A stretch of DNA of 64,000 nt from Agrocybe praecox (GCA_964017145.1 OZ024848.1:1066501-1130500); one strand, 5' to 3'. Counted from the stretch's first letter, positions 23,305 through 36,298 are shown. Notes: a model not told the origin generated them from the sequence alone. Numbers and translations are program-made.

Positions 23305-24044
23305 ATGGCACTGGCTGACCTCGAAAAACTTCCTCCAACAATCGGCCTGGGGAATGGAACTACTATGGTAATTAATATCCCATATCTTCATCCAATAGTA
23401 TCATTTGCTAACTCAGCACTATAGACTTTCCTTCGCAACCAACCCTACCTCACACGCATCCACGTCCCCGCTGTTTCAAAATCGCAAGGTGATACGTTTT
23501 ACGTCCCGTCACATTGGCATGAAAAGCACGATGAGTTCTTCCGCATCGTCAAAGGGAGATTACAAGTGATGATAGGCAATGAGACGAAGATCTACAAGCC
23601 AGAGGACGGAGAAATCATGATACCACGTGGAGTCGTGCATAGCTTACGTGGGTTCCATGACGAGGAGACCATCTTCGAAGAAAAAACGGATCCAATGGTT
23701 TTTATATTTTATTTAAATTACAGATATTATTTGCAGATTATCTTACCTTTTTACATCGTATAGGACTCGGACAAGGAAGTATTCTTCAGAAACTATTTCG
23801 CCGAAGATAAGCCTCCCAGCAGCTTTCTGCAGGGGATGCTTGCAATGTACATGGGCGACATGAGGATGGTATTGCCCGGGCACATGATATGGCTGGAGAA
23901 AGGAGTAAGTCTCGGTTCTTGAAATATACAGGTCTCGTTTTCTATGGTCTTTAATGATTCATTGCACAGATAACGACGTTTATGGGAGGTTATCTTGCTC
24001 CTTTACTTGGATACGAAGTCAAGTTCAAAGGCGTAAAAAACTAG
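23305..24044 (+). CDS. Cupin-domain protein, tandem copy 3
   Basis: Four exons are read (23305-23367, 23425-23697, 23764-23904, 23970-24044), giving 183 residues. The cupin motifs read PSHWHEKHDEFFRIVKG and IPRGVVHSLRGF, so the His/His/Glu/His ligands are kept although flanking residues differ from copies 1-2 (PPHWHEEHDE there). The C-terminus ends FKGVKN. All three copies share the exon 2/3 lengths and an N-terminal 'L-E-x-LP' segment, so they come from one ancestral four-exon gene. The three remain intact, which argues for retained function rather than decay. It converges on the minus-strand beta-lactamase-fold gene with a 178 bp gap. Confidence 0.82.
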
Positions 24045-24222
24045 GAGAACCAATAAGCTTAAGTCCATCGGACTCGAGTACATAGTATGTTGACATTACA
24101 GTTGAAAGTAGCCTTGTAGCGCTTGCGTGTTTGTATCCTAGTACTAACCCACTTGCTAGTGGTTAATATTCCATTTCGTTCGTTCTCTATCAATCATGGC
24201 ACTGGGAAGTCCTTACTTTCTT

Positions 24223-25928
24223 TCACTTACTCAAGCCCGTATACAAAGCCCGTTCCAAGCGGTCCCACAACTGCATGACCTCACTATCGAACGTAGGGGC
24301 AACCTGCGTCCCATATACCGCTGCGATGCCCGTATTAGGATCTAAAAAGTAATATGTCCCTGCCCATCCATACCCTATACTCGCAATTTCAACCGCATTG
24401 AGCAAGCTACGCCTGCAGAAAATCAAAAGAACCTACAAAATCCAGTACCGGCCTTCTTCCTTCCGTCCCAATCTTCGCTTGCCAGACAGATTCCAAGCCC
24501 AAAGTTCAACTCTATAACGCGAGGATATACTTCTTCGAGACTGGTAAATTGATATAGCGCATTAGTCGAAGAGGGAGGTACAGAAGGAGTGAACATGAGA
24601 GATACAGTCTCGGGAGTGAGTATTGCTGTGGGCGGGGCTGGGCCTGATTTGATAAGTAGTAAATGCTGCAGGATGACAAGGTAGTCGGATAGAGTTGAAT
24701 GGAGAGCAATGCCTCCTAGGGTGATTCCCACTAGTAGCAAATGAGCAATGTCGATCAGTATCCAAACTAAGACGCAAACAAAATATCATCATACGCACTC
24801 TTTTCTTTCTCCCTCTCTGGGATACTCAATTGATCGGCCCACTTTTCAAAAGCCCCATTGACACGGCTACGATAAGAGAGTTGAACGAGATCCTTCCGTG
24901 TGATGGGGTTGATGTAAAATGTGGGTGTTATTCCCAACGGCCCAAAGATGCGCTCCTGGCTTTATCATACCGACTTGTCAGGCCTTCGACAACAGCGACG
25001 CACGATAGAAACACGCACCAATAGTCCTGAATTGACTTTCCAGAGATATCCTCAACGATGAACACGACGAGGTCGCAACCGTACCCATAGGTCCCTATTA
25101 AGTAACATGCGACAAAAGGATAAGCTTCCGGTCCTACCTTTGAAAAAACCACTCACAATTTGTCCCAGGCTCAAACGACAATGGAACAGAAGGGTACCCT
25201 CTCTATGATTGAACACCATTATTCAGAATCATATCTGACAACAAAGAAGACCAACACTCACTTTAATCAGCCTAAAGAACTCCGCCCTAGAATACCTCTC
25301 CGGTCCATCCACACCACCCCCATATGCCACACTTGTATAAGCAGGATTAAGCTCGTCCGGGTTCCTCTTACCGATCGACGAATAGGCTATTCCATTCGAA
25401 TGATTCAACAAGTGCTTCACGAGAATTTGGTTCTTTGCAGGAGAATAAGTAGACGTGGGAGACAAAGGAGAGTCGAGTACGATAGGGTCAGAAAGCTCAG
25501 GGAAGAACTTGGAGGCAGGGGTATCGTATGCTACTTTACCCTCCTCAATAAGTTGGAGAATGGCGATCTGGAAGGGCGCAAAATGTAGGTCAGCACAACG
25601 ACCATAGTTAACAATCCACAAAAATAAGTCATAATGGACTCCAGACATACCGTAACGACCAACTTCGTATGGCTGCATACCCAAAATACGCTGTTCCGGT
25701 CGATATTCCCCGCAGATGGATCACCGAGGGATTTGACGCCCGCAGCGCCAAAGTACAACTCCTGCTCGGGCGAGCCAACAATAAGCGAAGCTCCCGGGAC
25801 TTTGCCTTCTGAAACAGCTTGGCTCTGACATCGTTAAGCCCCCTATGCTATCGGATTGAGATTGAAAGAATGAGACTCACTAATATCTTATCGAGGTTAT
25901 CTTTCGTTTCCTGGGATAGGACAACCAT
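24223..25928 (-). CDS. Class C beta-lactamase/esterase-fold serine hydrolase
   Basis: A multi-exon gene (about nine exons) starts MVVLSQETKDNLDKIL at 25928. Family landmarks in order are EGKVPGASLIVG; the nucleophile box VFWVCSHTKLVVT with the SxxK motif (Ser-His-Thr-Lys); and ILQLIEEGKVAYDTPASKFF. Next come LVKHLLNHSNGIAYS, the YxN-type position in FEPGTN...YGYG, and FGPLGITPTFYINP. The C-terminal end is around GYGWAGTYYFLDPNTGIAAV. This is the beta-lactamase/transpeptidase-like (LACTB, EstB, LovD-related) group. In fungi these are usually esterases, acyltransferases or lactone hydrolases, not antibiotic-resistance enzymes. No signal peptide is seen, so it is probably cytosolic. It lies between the cupins and the MFS gene, divergent from neither; shared function is only inference. 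Confidence 0.8.
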
Positions 25929-26259
25929 GGCTTATGTTCTCGTGCTTCACCTAGTGTTTGTATCTATGCTATCAAGAGGTAGCAGGCAAGAAGAGATAAA
26001 GAGGAGGAGAGAAAGGGGTCAGTGAGATAAAGATGTCCCCACGCAAGGAGTGCACAGTAATCAACGTCACGTCCGGAAAGTCAATGTGATTTGGAAAAGC
26101 CGGCGCGACTGAACCAAAATGCTTTCTCACGTACAAGTCCCGACGGATTATGATTAGAGGCCCCTGATCTGCGGAGAATGAATATACATAGGACACCTGC
26201 TTCAACAGAAAAGAAAAAGAAAAAAGAAAACGTTAATATTCAAAATCATGAAAACATAT
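25929..26259. other. Spacer between two minus-strand genes
   Basis: No gene seen. It holds the downstream flank of the MFS gene and the promoter region of the beta-lactamase-fold gene, including a purine-rich tract (aagaagagataaagaggagg). Confidence 0.5.
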
Positions 26260-28943
26260 TTAGGTCATAAAAATATATCGAGGGTCATTATCCCAAACCT
26301 CTCCTTCCGGCTTATCATTCTCCAATTTCTCCCTTTCACCCTGCGACATTGCCGCTAGGTTCTCCGCGTTTCGCTTGTTCAGTATCGAGAGCCTCGTGCG
26401 CAAAGAAAAGGCGGCCAAGAAAGAAAGAAAGAGACAACTGAGTAATACGTTGACGTCAACATTGATATATCAATTATTGATGAAAGGTTCAAAACGCACG
26501 CTGCAGAGATAGCATGTCCCTTCCTGTAAGAATCCTCTGGATCGAAATAAATTTGAGGTGACGCACTAAAAAGATGATTAGTAAACTCTATCCAGATCCG
26601 CAAAAGAACAGATCATTTTACATTGAAACACAATTCGATATCGAGACAATAAACGCTGTCCCGACGCCCCGCTTAGAAGTTGGTGAAAACGCATTAGCCG
26701 CCCAACTCCTAGAGTAAAAAATTCAAAATAGAAAAAATCAATAAAGTCAATCCTGGGAGTAGCAGTCATCGAAACGTACATCACTAAAGGGAACAAACTA
26801 TAATTCCCGCCAACGACCAGGAACAACGCAAAATACGCCGCGCCCACACTCTTCTGCACGGACGTGGCGAGGATGATATACCCAATGAACGAGACCGCAC
26901 AGGACGCCATGATGTGGTACCCTCGGTCCCGGGTGTGGTCGCTGTGCAATGCTTGGAAAAACACCATGAACCAGCCTACGATATATGGCGCGACAGTCAT
27001 TCCTTGAGCGTTGATTGAGGAGAAGCCGAGGTTTTTAATGAGCGTTGGGAGGAAGTACGAAATCGTGGCTACGCCGACGTTGACTATAGTTGCGAAAAAG
27101 AAAAAGAAAAAGAAATGAGCAATCCATTGAACTTGGCCAGGCATAAGCCATGAAAAACAACTCACAGCTCGCGTATATCAACATAAACAACCACGCGTTG
27201 ATATCTGATACGACAGCTTTGAACCCGACCCATCCACTCATCCCTCCATGAGATTGGGGTTTATGATCCCTGTTCAAGCGTGCTTGCGCAATGGCCCTCT
27301 CTCTCTGACTGAGGAACGAAGCAGAGAAGGGGAAAGAAGGCAAAAAGAACAGGATCATAACGGCCATAATCATCGTCGGAATAGCTTCGATCTAAGGGTA
27401 TCTTTGGGTGAGGTTCAATCGTACGTCGTACAGGTAACTAACATACCAGGAATAGAAATTGCCACCTTATGGAATATTGCGCGTACGATTAGTAAGTTAT
27501 GTTATCCACGAAAAGAAGACGCACCCTTGTAGCAGAGAAGTGTGTGCGCGAACCAAGCCGAAAGCCAAAAGACCCTAATAACAAAGAAAGATTCAGCCAG
27601 GGAACAAATCCCATTTCTAACACCTCGACGAACCCCGATAGCGCCAGGCAGAGTTCCAGTCATGCACAAACTAATGCGAAGCGCCAGCTCGTGTCTATCA
27701 CAACCCACCCAGCCCAATCAGTCGGTCACCAGAAAAATAAGGTGGACAACGCACCGCTTGTACCAAAAAGACAAGTAATAAATCATCCCCGCATAATAGC
27801 CCGCCTCTCCAATACCCATCAACACCCTAATACAGCCCATATTAACTCAACTGTACAGTAACTTCGCTCTCGAAAACCGGCAGATCGTACCTCAGAACCA
27901 ACAAACCAGCGTACCCCTTCGCATAGACGATTGAAAGAGAAGCCAAACCCCAAAACGTCAAGGAGAGGAAGAAAAAGCGGTTAGCGCCAATATGCCGTTG
28001 AAGAACTGTAAAATATGAAATACGTATTCTTGATGAGTCCAATCCATATGCACAAATGCGTAAAGGTGAAAGAGGGACGCACCATTGGCAGGCATCTCCA
28101 AGAGACCTGAAAAAGCGCACTATAAACAACAAAAACACATTGAAAAAACCATGATGATCGACGTACAATATCCCACATAAAAAATGCTCAATGCTAATGT
28201 CCATTTACTATTGTTCGTTATTCCCTAAAAAGATTTAATGTTCATCATTAAATCCTCGAAAACATCGAGACTTACGAAATTCTCGTTGAACGCCGTGATG
28301 ACATGTGCGTTCCCGCTTCAAGTTCAGAATCCAGATACACGTTAGTTGGTCCTCGAGCACCACTTGGAAGGTCGGAAAGACACACATATTAGTCCTATCT
28401 TCAAACCAACCACAGTACGTCAGCATCCGTCCTCAGTGGATCATAAAAATGAGAAGACCCACCGAATTGATTGACTAGAAGGAACGAAAACGTATTCATA
28501 TGAAACGCTAAACAAGCCACATCGGTATATGCAAACTTACATATATAACTACGAAGAAAAAAGAGATTAGTCTGATAAGAACACCAAGATACACACAAAG
28601 CAAGACGGAGGCAGACAGACCTGCAAACGACCAACGGCAACACGGTATGATCGATTTTCTTTCGTACGGCACGCTAGATTAGTTCCATCACATTAGATCT
28701 CCCAATCCAATCATGATCAACGACGACTCTCACCTCTTCCTCAGCAGTATACTCCACACCCTCCGCGTCCCGATTCACAGCATCAGCATACGCCGGGTCG
28801 AGCGGGGAGAAAAAATGCTTCCTGTGCGCCTTGGGACCCAGCTCGGACTGATACAACGTTCCGTCCTTATTGCTCGCACTATGTTCCGACGTGCTGCTCC
28901 TCTTCTCCTCGACTTCGCGGTGAGAAACCTCTGAGGAAGCCAT
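26260..28943 (-). CDS. MFS transporter, anion:cation symporter (allantoate permease-like)
   Basis: A gene with roughly a dozen introns starts MASSEVSHREVEEKRSS at 28943. After a ~75-residue hydrophilic N-terminus come RAVRKKIDHTVLPLVVC (start of helix 1) and a helix around WTLALSIFYVGY followed by LLEMPAN. Then follow FFLSLTFWGLASLSIVYAKG, the family hallmark GIGEAGYYAGMIYYLSFWY, and GAIG...GLLAFGLVRAHTSLL. GWQFLFLIEAIPTM and the second six-helix half come next (VGVATISYFLPTLIKNLGF, GWFMVFFQALHSDHTRDRG). SWAANAFSPTSKRGVGTAF and a tail ending in NDPRYIFMT complete the protein. This matches the Dal5/Tna1/Liz1 anion:cation symporter family (allantoate, nicotinate, pantothenate, biotin-type substrates) at the plasma membrane. 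The exact solute cannot be read from sequence. Splices such as GWQFLFL|IEAIPT join cleanly, so the gene appears intact. Confidence 0.82.
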
Positions 28944-29910
28944 GGCAGTGGGTTAAGCGAAGAAGGGGGGTGGCGTTTGTCCGACTCAACTCGACCTAGC
29001 CTCTTATACGTATCCATATTCAAACCCAATGCCTATATCCCATGCCCATACCCCACCCCCAAACTTCGAAGCGATGTGATATGATATCGGATATGAAGGC
29101 TCCAGTGTTGTTCCAGCCGCCGACTAAGATAACTAGTCGAGTCGCCGCTGGCACCTGCTGACACCGACTAAAGAGATTAGCCGGCCGACTACTCTTAAAA
29201 ATAGGAGTGGTCAAAAATAGTCGGGCGACTAATATCAGGTGACACCGACTGTCGGAAATGTCCGAGATAAATATAAGTTTCGAATGACGAGTTAAATTTC
29301 TGACCTCTCTCATGCTTCCCCAGGTGAGGAAGTCGATCCTGACTTGGACGACACCGTTGCGAGTATCTTAGAATTTTAATTCAGAATTTTAGCAATACAT
29401 TTTTTTTCTTGCTAAAAGAATCACAAAGCCTTACCAAGAGTGTGTTTGTTTTCTCCATACACGACACCGAGCGCGCATTAGGCGCGCACAAAATGATGTG
29501 ATCCCCCATATGATATCAGTCGGATTAGTCTGATGGCCATTCCGACTAATCATTTATGCTCCATTAATAATTATCACATCTTGGAGCATCTCCATCTTTG
29601 AGATGTACTATTTTTAGGATCCGACCCATGGTTGGTGCGGGGTACGGTACGGGGTACGACTATGACAGACTATGACAGAGTTCGTAAAGGCCTTCTGATC
29701 GGAAAGAGTGGGAACCAGTGACATGCCTTCGGTTACATATGCATCCTTATACCGAGCGGCGAGGCGAGCGTTCGACATCAGTATTGATTTTTAGAGAGGA
29801 GGAAGGTAAAGACCCATATCGATGTCCGACGTCCGGCCCAACAAGTTCAGTCTTCGAGGCGAGCAACCCAGATATAACTTGATCTCGTACGTTAGTCGTT
29901 AGGAAGGAAA
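28944..29910. other. Intergenic, promoter of MFS gene and repeat-like sequence
   Basis: No gene supported. From about 29110 to 29260 and again at about 29515-29550 there are repeated 'CCGACTA' or 'GACTA' motifs and ATATGATATC boxes. 'ttggagcatctccatctttgagatg' (29581-29605) resembles the end of small DNA-transposon derivatives. I could not define element boundaries. Confidence 0.35.
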
Positions 29911-31146
29911 TCACGATAACTGCACCCCCCGTGAACGCTCGTCAAGCAGCACGAGCTTCGATCCCTTGAGCATCCGAACTTTCCTCGTCCGTCCATCCCC
30001 TGCCTGATATGCATACTGCCACAGATCCAGCATCTCCCGCACGAAGAGCGCGTTAGGCGCGTCGTGGTACACTTTGATATAATCCACAGCCGACAATCCT
30101 AGCGCCGAAGGTGGAAGCTGCAGAGGCAATGTCGACGACGACGTTTGCTGTTGTTGATCGTTCGGCAGACGCGCAACATGGAACGACACACCCAACAATC
30201 CCAAAGCCCGATTCTTGCGCAGCTCCAGAAGGACATCCCAGAACTTCCTGAGGGAATCCCGCGTCCATAAGAGCTTCCCGGACCCACTAGGATCCGTGCT
30301 GGGGACAGGAACAGGTATCATGTCGTCGTCGTCATTCTCCAGAACCTCGGCATGGGTCGCGCCATCCCAAGGTAGGATACCGCGAATGGGCACGAGCCAA
30401 GCCAGACGGGCGTCCCATGAAGATGGCGTTTCTGTGTATGGGTGAATGAACTCGGGCAGAGTCCGTTTGTACGGTCTGCCGTTCGCGGGATTGACTTGAG
30501 AGGGGTTGTACGGAGATGGGAGGATGTGTGGCTGGATGGTCGAGCAATTTAGTGTTAGTTTGTGTTAAAAGAAGTGGAATAAATTCTGACCTTGGGTATC
30601 ATGCTAACAAGCGAGCCAACTTTCAACTTCCTTCTCTTAGGCTCTGGTTCCACCGAGGGACTACGATTCCTAACGCGTTTCGTAGTCTTGGGTTCAACTG
30701 AAAGTGTCGAAGATACCTTTGCAGAAAAGATAAATCCAAAATCAGTACCGACAAATTCCTCCAGATCCTCCATGCGAAAAATCTCATCTTCCGTAACATC
30801 CGCGCCCCACTCCTTCAGCTCTCGGTGCGGGTGAGGATGGGGAGAAGGAGCCGCGGCACTGAAGATGTACGCCTTCATTCTCCTTTCTACACACAAACGC
30901 ATAAGCCCTAGAGGGGGAAAGACGTACAAAAAACGTACCAGATACACTCCCTCCTCCTTCAGACCCACGAGGAAAACCCTTCCACCCCCCATTCGTCACA
31001 ATCCGATACGCATCCCTTATTACAGAGTCCTCATCCACAAATTTTGCCTGTCGTCCCAGCGCAGAGTTGTTGACGAATTCGTGGACGGTAAAGTTTAGTG
31101 GTATTTCGTGTTCTGCGTTCATTTCGTGTTCGTTTTCTGCGCTCAT
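29911..31146 (-). CDS. Unrecognised protein, nuclear-like composition
   Basis: About four exons start MSAENEHEMNAEHEIPLNF at 31146. I do not recognise a family. The first ~65 residues are acidic and structured-looking (VHEFVNNSALGRQAKFVDED). A second segment reads YIFSAAAPSPHPHPHREL then DEIFRMEDLEEFVGTDFGF, followed by a basic cluster VEPEPKRRKLKVGS that looks like a nuclear localisation signal. A third part contains RPYKRTLPEFIHPYTETPSS then WDARLAWLVPIRGILPWDGA. The last exon has an Asp run, a Gln run (DQQQQT) and two probable helices around LRKFWDVLLELRKNRALGLL and ALFVREMLDLWQYAYQ. The frame is open across all splices, so it is probably functional. It lies 290 bp downstream of the SGNH esterase on the same strand. 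Confidence 0.6.
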
Positions 31147-31436
31147 TTTTTCGTATGGAACTTTTGGGAGGGGTTACGCCGACATCGTTAGTATATATAT
31201 CAAGTAAGAGAGTCTCGGGAGAGTCGCGTCGTAATGACAAGCGGCAAGTGGCAGAGAGATGGATAGCTTGCTCAGAGTCAAAGCCCAACGGAACCGACGC
31301 GGCCGGAAAGCATGCCCAATCGGAGTTGATAACATTTCACGTGACGTAATGAGCGCGACGCGACGCGCATCAGGGGTAAATTATCTTAAAAGTTACACAC
31401 GATGGCACATAAATCCCTACTAGTTCTTCAACACCC

Positions 31437-32953
31437 CTACACCCCCAACCCAAAATACTCAACCCTCACAAACTCCGCCAACTTCTTTCCAAGGTCCTCA
31501 TGCACACAAAGCCGGGGATGGACGCCGTCTACTGTATCCGCTGGGGTTAGGCCGGCGGGTAGGTCGCAGAGTTTGAACTTGATTTCCTTCTCCTTCCCGA
31601 GGGCCTCTTGAAGTAGAGTTATGTAGCCCCCCATCGCATGGTTGATCTCGCGGTTCATCGTGTCTGTGTCGGGGAAGGGAGGCTACGATTGTGGGCGTTG
31701 ATGTTGAGCTTTATAACTTCAATGCAATAAGGGAGGAATACGCACGATAAGCCATACTTGGCTGAATGACTTGCCCCCCGTCCACTCTTTTATGGCCTTG
31801 ATGAGTCGCACCAAAGCGAGACCGAAGCGGTCTGCGGGGATGTCGTAGAATTGGTCGTTCGTGCCTTGTAAGTAAAATATGTTAGGAAAGTGACCAATTT
31901 CCCGGATAGATAGTGATACGCACCCAGCTCAATGATAACAACATCTGGAGTCATCTTCTCAAACTTCACATCGACATTCTGTGACCACGGATTATCCTAC
32001 GTCGCGTAGCATAATTAGCTCGAAAGTCAATTCACCCAATCCACCCACACAAAAGAAAGAAAGAAAGCACAAGGCTTACCAAAAAGAACGAGTCCTCCAT
32101 CCCACTCCTCTGCCCCCCCTCCTTCTCCTCTTTCGTAGGCTGTACGAGGCAAAACCCCGGATAACTGATCGTGGAAAACTCGATTCGTCGCGTGCCCGAC
32201 TCGCTCTCTCCAGTCGTGGTGCCAGATGAAGCATTAAGAATTCGCTCAGCAACGAACGGAAACGTGTTCAACGTCCCAAACGGTAGCGGCTCCCCGCCCT
32301 CGGAGGTTGGTACGGCCAGTCCTGCAGTGATAGAATCACCTATCAGGAGGAACTTTGGAATCCGATCGCGAGCTCCATGATCCCTGAGTGAGGAATCAAC
32401 AGTCTCAGTGGATGGCTCAAGCTCGACCTTGCCTGTCTGGGAACGAAAGGATTTTAAGGCGGTATTAATAAATCGAATCGAAACGAAACGCAAAACAATC
32501 TTGGATATCAAAAAGAACCTTGACTTATGTACTTACCTCGTCTACTATAAACCCATCCACTTCAACCCTAGACGCCCAATCAATCAACACGACGCTTACA
32601 AACCTCCTTTCACAATCTTCCTCTAGGTCGAAGATAACAACCTCCTCCCCCGCTCTCGGATCGAACACCCTCCAGCCCCTCTGATCCACCAACGCCTCGC
32701 GTCTACTCGACCCCGTAAGTACAGCCAACATCCTCGTCCCTCCATTCTCCTCATCCTTTCTCTCCGTGCCTGCGCCAACACAGAGCACGAGCTTCCTCCC
32801 CGTGAAGAAAAACTCGAGAGACGCGCTGGACCATGAGGCGGTCAGCGAGCCGATGGAATTTGGGGACGCGGTCCATCGACCAAGTCTTCCAGAGGGAGGA
32901 ATACAAGATGCCGCGGTAAGAAAACGACCAGTATTTGTGGATGGTATCGACAT
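31437..32953 (-). CDS. SGNH/GDSL esterase with N-terminal beta domain
   Basis: Exon 1 (32953-32537) encodes a ~139-residue beta-rich domain beginning MSIPSTNTGRFLTAASC, with a Trp/Ser-rich core. The SGNH hydrolase follows: block I KFLLIGDSITAG (catalytic Ser), block III VVIIELGTNDQF (Asn) and block V DTVDGVHPRL (Asp and His). Overall length is about 400 residues over five or so exons. A beta-sandwich in front of an SGNH domain is the layout of family-2-type carbohydrate esterases, which remove acetyl groups from polysaccharides; that assignment is inference from architecture only. I see no clear secretion signal at the chosen Met. All catalytic residues are present. Confidence 0.78.
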
Positions 32954-34807
32954 AATATTTTAGCAGGAATTTATGGATTGGGGAGTCAGATGGCAGATGT
33001 GTATGTATTTAGACAAGATTGGGATTATATATACTATCGGTTCCTGCGATATTATAGGCATCTTGAAGACTCGGGTTGATTTGATTTGATTTTAAAATAT
33101 GTACTATATGAACAAGCGCTCTGGCGGCTGCGAGTCTGCGGCGCGGCAATTGAGTGCACTGATTAAAATCAATGACTCATGTCCAGAGCTAGTCATGGGT
33201 ACCAAATTTGCCTGTACATATATAGGGTCGTACGTAAATGAAGCTTAAACTTGAATCACTGCTGGCGCTGATGTCTGTTTACTTACTTGACAAAAACACG
33301 TCCTTTGCTAATAATGGTACAGACTGGATACAGTTCGGGTACGCTATATTTGTCATCCCCTACGCCTTTTCATGGCGGAACCAGATGGAAATTAACACAC
33401 TGCGGATAGCATAGTAAGCAGGATAAGATGGTGTAAAACAGGAAAATGCCGAATTTCGACAGGACTTCGTGATGTCCTATTTATAACTGCTTGTCGAGCA
33501 GCATCTGCTCGTCCCTCTTTGGCAAGAGATTATCCTGTTCCCAAAAACGCCTCATAATCTTAGTTTGGATTTTTGCAAAGGTTCCTTTCGGCCTTCGGCG
33601 GCACGGCCTTGCTGATCTTAAAGTGATGGCGTCTGAGCTTGAACTTTCATCAACGCGTCGCGCGCCGTCGCGTTTCTGACCCTCACCTTCTCTTCCTTCC
33701 TTCCACCATGGAATGCCTGACTAAAACGCTCCTGCGTCAAATTCATAACCACCCAGGAAACCCATTTTCTTTGGCCATTTTTACGCTGCATGCAACCCTC
33801 TTCCCGCAAGCCAGATGATAGGTGTGCTTTGCCCACAATCAGTTAGCGTTTCTAGCCACCAACGTGAGTGTAGTACCCGCATATATGCGGCTAAAAATTT
33901 GCAGTTAGTCGATAATTATCTGTACCGATGCAATACTATGCAGTGTACCTGAACAGGAAATTGTGGTGTTAAAAGACAGCACATTTTCTTCCCTCAGTGC
34001 ACACAGGACGTGTCATTAACACCTGCTAGTCTCATTCTTCACGATCATTTTAGGAGCCCTTTCGGATTCAGCACTTCACGGTAGACGCTGAAGCCCATGA
34101 ATATAAGGAGAATTTCGTGGTCCTTTTCCCAGTAAACGAGATGCCATCATATTTATACGCTCTCTCAGTTACGAGGCCGCTCATCCAATGATGAGATGGT
34201 TGGCGTCGCCCACGACAAATCGAAAAATAAATCTCAGGGATGTAAATACCTCTTGAAAGGTGTGAGACTTGGTTCTTCAACTTGCTCGCCCTTCTCGCTC
34301 ATCATCACAATGCAATACTATATTTTCAGTTTGGAGAATCCGTAAATTCTTTGACATACTACTCAACACAGAAGGCGCCTCTTGAAATATCTTATTTCTA
34401 CATTCACTTCACGCAAAAAAAGACACTATTGGGGTCATCACGACATATACATTGACCTGATTCAGATATGACGGTGGGAGTGTGGCACCGTCCGTAGAGA
34501 AGAAGAAGAAGATTTCATTACTTACCCATACTTACCGGGGAGGTTCCAAATTCCAAATTCCAAAAACCGTCAATCATCAAGCGTGTCACGCGCAATATTT
34601 TGGTACAGCCACAGCGGCAATTGCCGACCCGCCAACGTGCTTCCAATTATTCCTATTCACTGCTTGCCACTACGCCCCCAACGAGCCCTTTTTTCAAATA
34701 GTCATGCCCACGTGAATAGGATCCGGCTCAACAGTCCGACTCTCCGCATCTTTAGGCGACGTTGCGTTTATATATCGCATCGCTTCGTATCTTCTGTAGA
34801 GAAAGAG
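32954..34807. other. Intergenic, nothing recognised
   Basis: AT-rich spacer between divergent genes at 32953 (-) and 34808 (+). Short frames only. A 20-base string near 34123-34145 ('cccagtaaacgagatgcc') is shared with about 15525. In-frame Met codons upstream of 34808 (from 34583) exist, but that segment is not protein-like. Confidence 0.4.
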
Positions 34808-36295
34808 ATGAAACCGAACGCGTACGACAAACCCCCGCCATTTACGTGGGACAAGATTGAACCCCGGGATCCTCTACCCATTTATCCACCCCCCGAGCCT
34901 CTCGAACGGCCCTCCATACCCTCTGCACCTCGCAAACCAGCGTTCACCGCCCCATACACCCTCAGCACGCACGTATTCCCTGCATGCCACTTGCGGACTA
35001 CGCGTCCTGTGCCCGTACCCTCCCCACCACCCGCCACGGCATCCAAGGAGGAACGCCGTGAGATCCTAGCGCAGACCCGGAAGCTGCTCGATGCATATCG
35101 CACTTGCACAGTAACGGATGGGTACCCGAGGGTGCTGTGGAATTGTGTGAATCGGTATGTGAAGAACGACTTGAACGAACGGAATAGGACAGGGGTTACA
35201 CTGTTCTTTGCTCATGCAAATGGGTTTCCTAAGGAGGTTAGGCTTCGTTCTTGTTTTATTTCTGGAAACTAATGCATACGATTATAGATATTTGAGCCTA
35301 CTTTGGGGCACCTCTTATCTTCACAAGCTGCAAAGATCATAGACGAAGTATGGGTCTGGGAATCTGTGCAGCACGGAGATGCTGGCCTTATGAATGCCAA
35401 ATTCGCAACGGGACTATGTAAGATCTACTTCTTATATATATATCATAAATCTAACATACTCACAACCATCCTCCAGTCGACTGGCACGACAACACACGGG
35501 ACATACTCAACTTCTTCCTCCACTTCGTGCCTCCACTCGCCACGCCCACACCACTACCCACTTACCTACCCCAAGTCACACCCACCGAGACGTCCTCGCG
35601 TCTCCAAAGCGGGTTCAAAGGCGCCCGCAAGGTGCTCGCCATAGGCCACTCCTACGGTGGGTGCACAAGCACACTCGCCGCGACGATCCACCCACAGCTG
35701 TTCGACTCGCTGTACCTCATCGACCCGATCATCGTCCAGCCATACAATGAGCCCGGTGCATACAAACCCCGCGATCTGGCCGTAGGCGCGCTGAACCGGC
35801 GGGAGACGTGGGCCTCGCGGGACGAAGCGTTTGCGAGCTTTGCGAAGAACCCCTTCTTCGCAGCGTGGGACGTGGACGTGCTGAGGGTCTACGTCGAATG
35901 CGGGCTGTACGATGATGGCAAAGCGGTGCGATTGAAGATGCCTGGTGTGCAGGAAGCTATCGTGTTTGCCGAGGTACATACCGATCAGGAGGCGTTCGAT
36001 CGTCTGTCCAGGCTCGATGAGCGGGTCGCTTTGCGCTGGGCGATGCCAGGGAAGGAGGGTGCGCCGGAAAAGGGACGACCGGGGAGCACGAGGACAAAGG
36101 TGTGGGTGCGTCCTGTTAATACGAGCAATACTCGGATTCTTGGTGGAGGGCATTTGGTGTGTTTCATTCATTTATTGATTATTGGGCACATTCTCATGGA
36201 CGTAATTTCAGATTCCGCAAGAGGCACCACAGGAGCTCGCTGAAGACCTAAAGGAATTTATTCTAGAGAGGTTTATGCTAAAGGCGAGTTTATGA
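34808..36295 (+). CDS. Alpha/beta hydrolase (Lpx1/AB-hydrolase-1 type)
   Basis: Four exons are read (34808-35236, 35288-35417, 35477-36156, 36212-36295), giving 440 residues with consistent phases. Core elements are TLFFAHANGFPKEIFEPT (oxyanion-hole region, as in Lpx1-like lipases), the nucleophile elbow AIGHSYGGCTST (GxSxG with Ser), FDSLYLIDPIIVQP, and the catalytic-His region RILGGGHLIP. A ~90-residue Pro-rich N-terminal extension precedes the domain. Known relatives include peroxisomal lipase Lpx1 and toxin-cluster esterases. The C-terminus here (KASL) is not a standard peroxisomal signal, so location is unknown. Substrate unassigned. The gene converges on the bHLH gene, with an inserted 2 kb block between them. 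Confidence 0.8.
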
Positions 36296-36298
36296 CGG

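Noticed and set aside
29581..29605. GGAGCATCTCC-type palindrome as MITE end
   Set aside because: Only one end is visible; no partner or duplication found.
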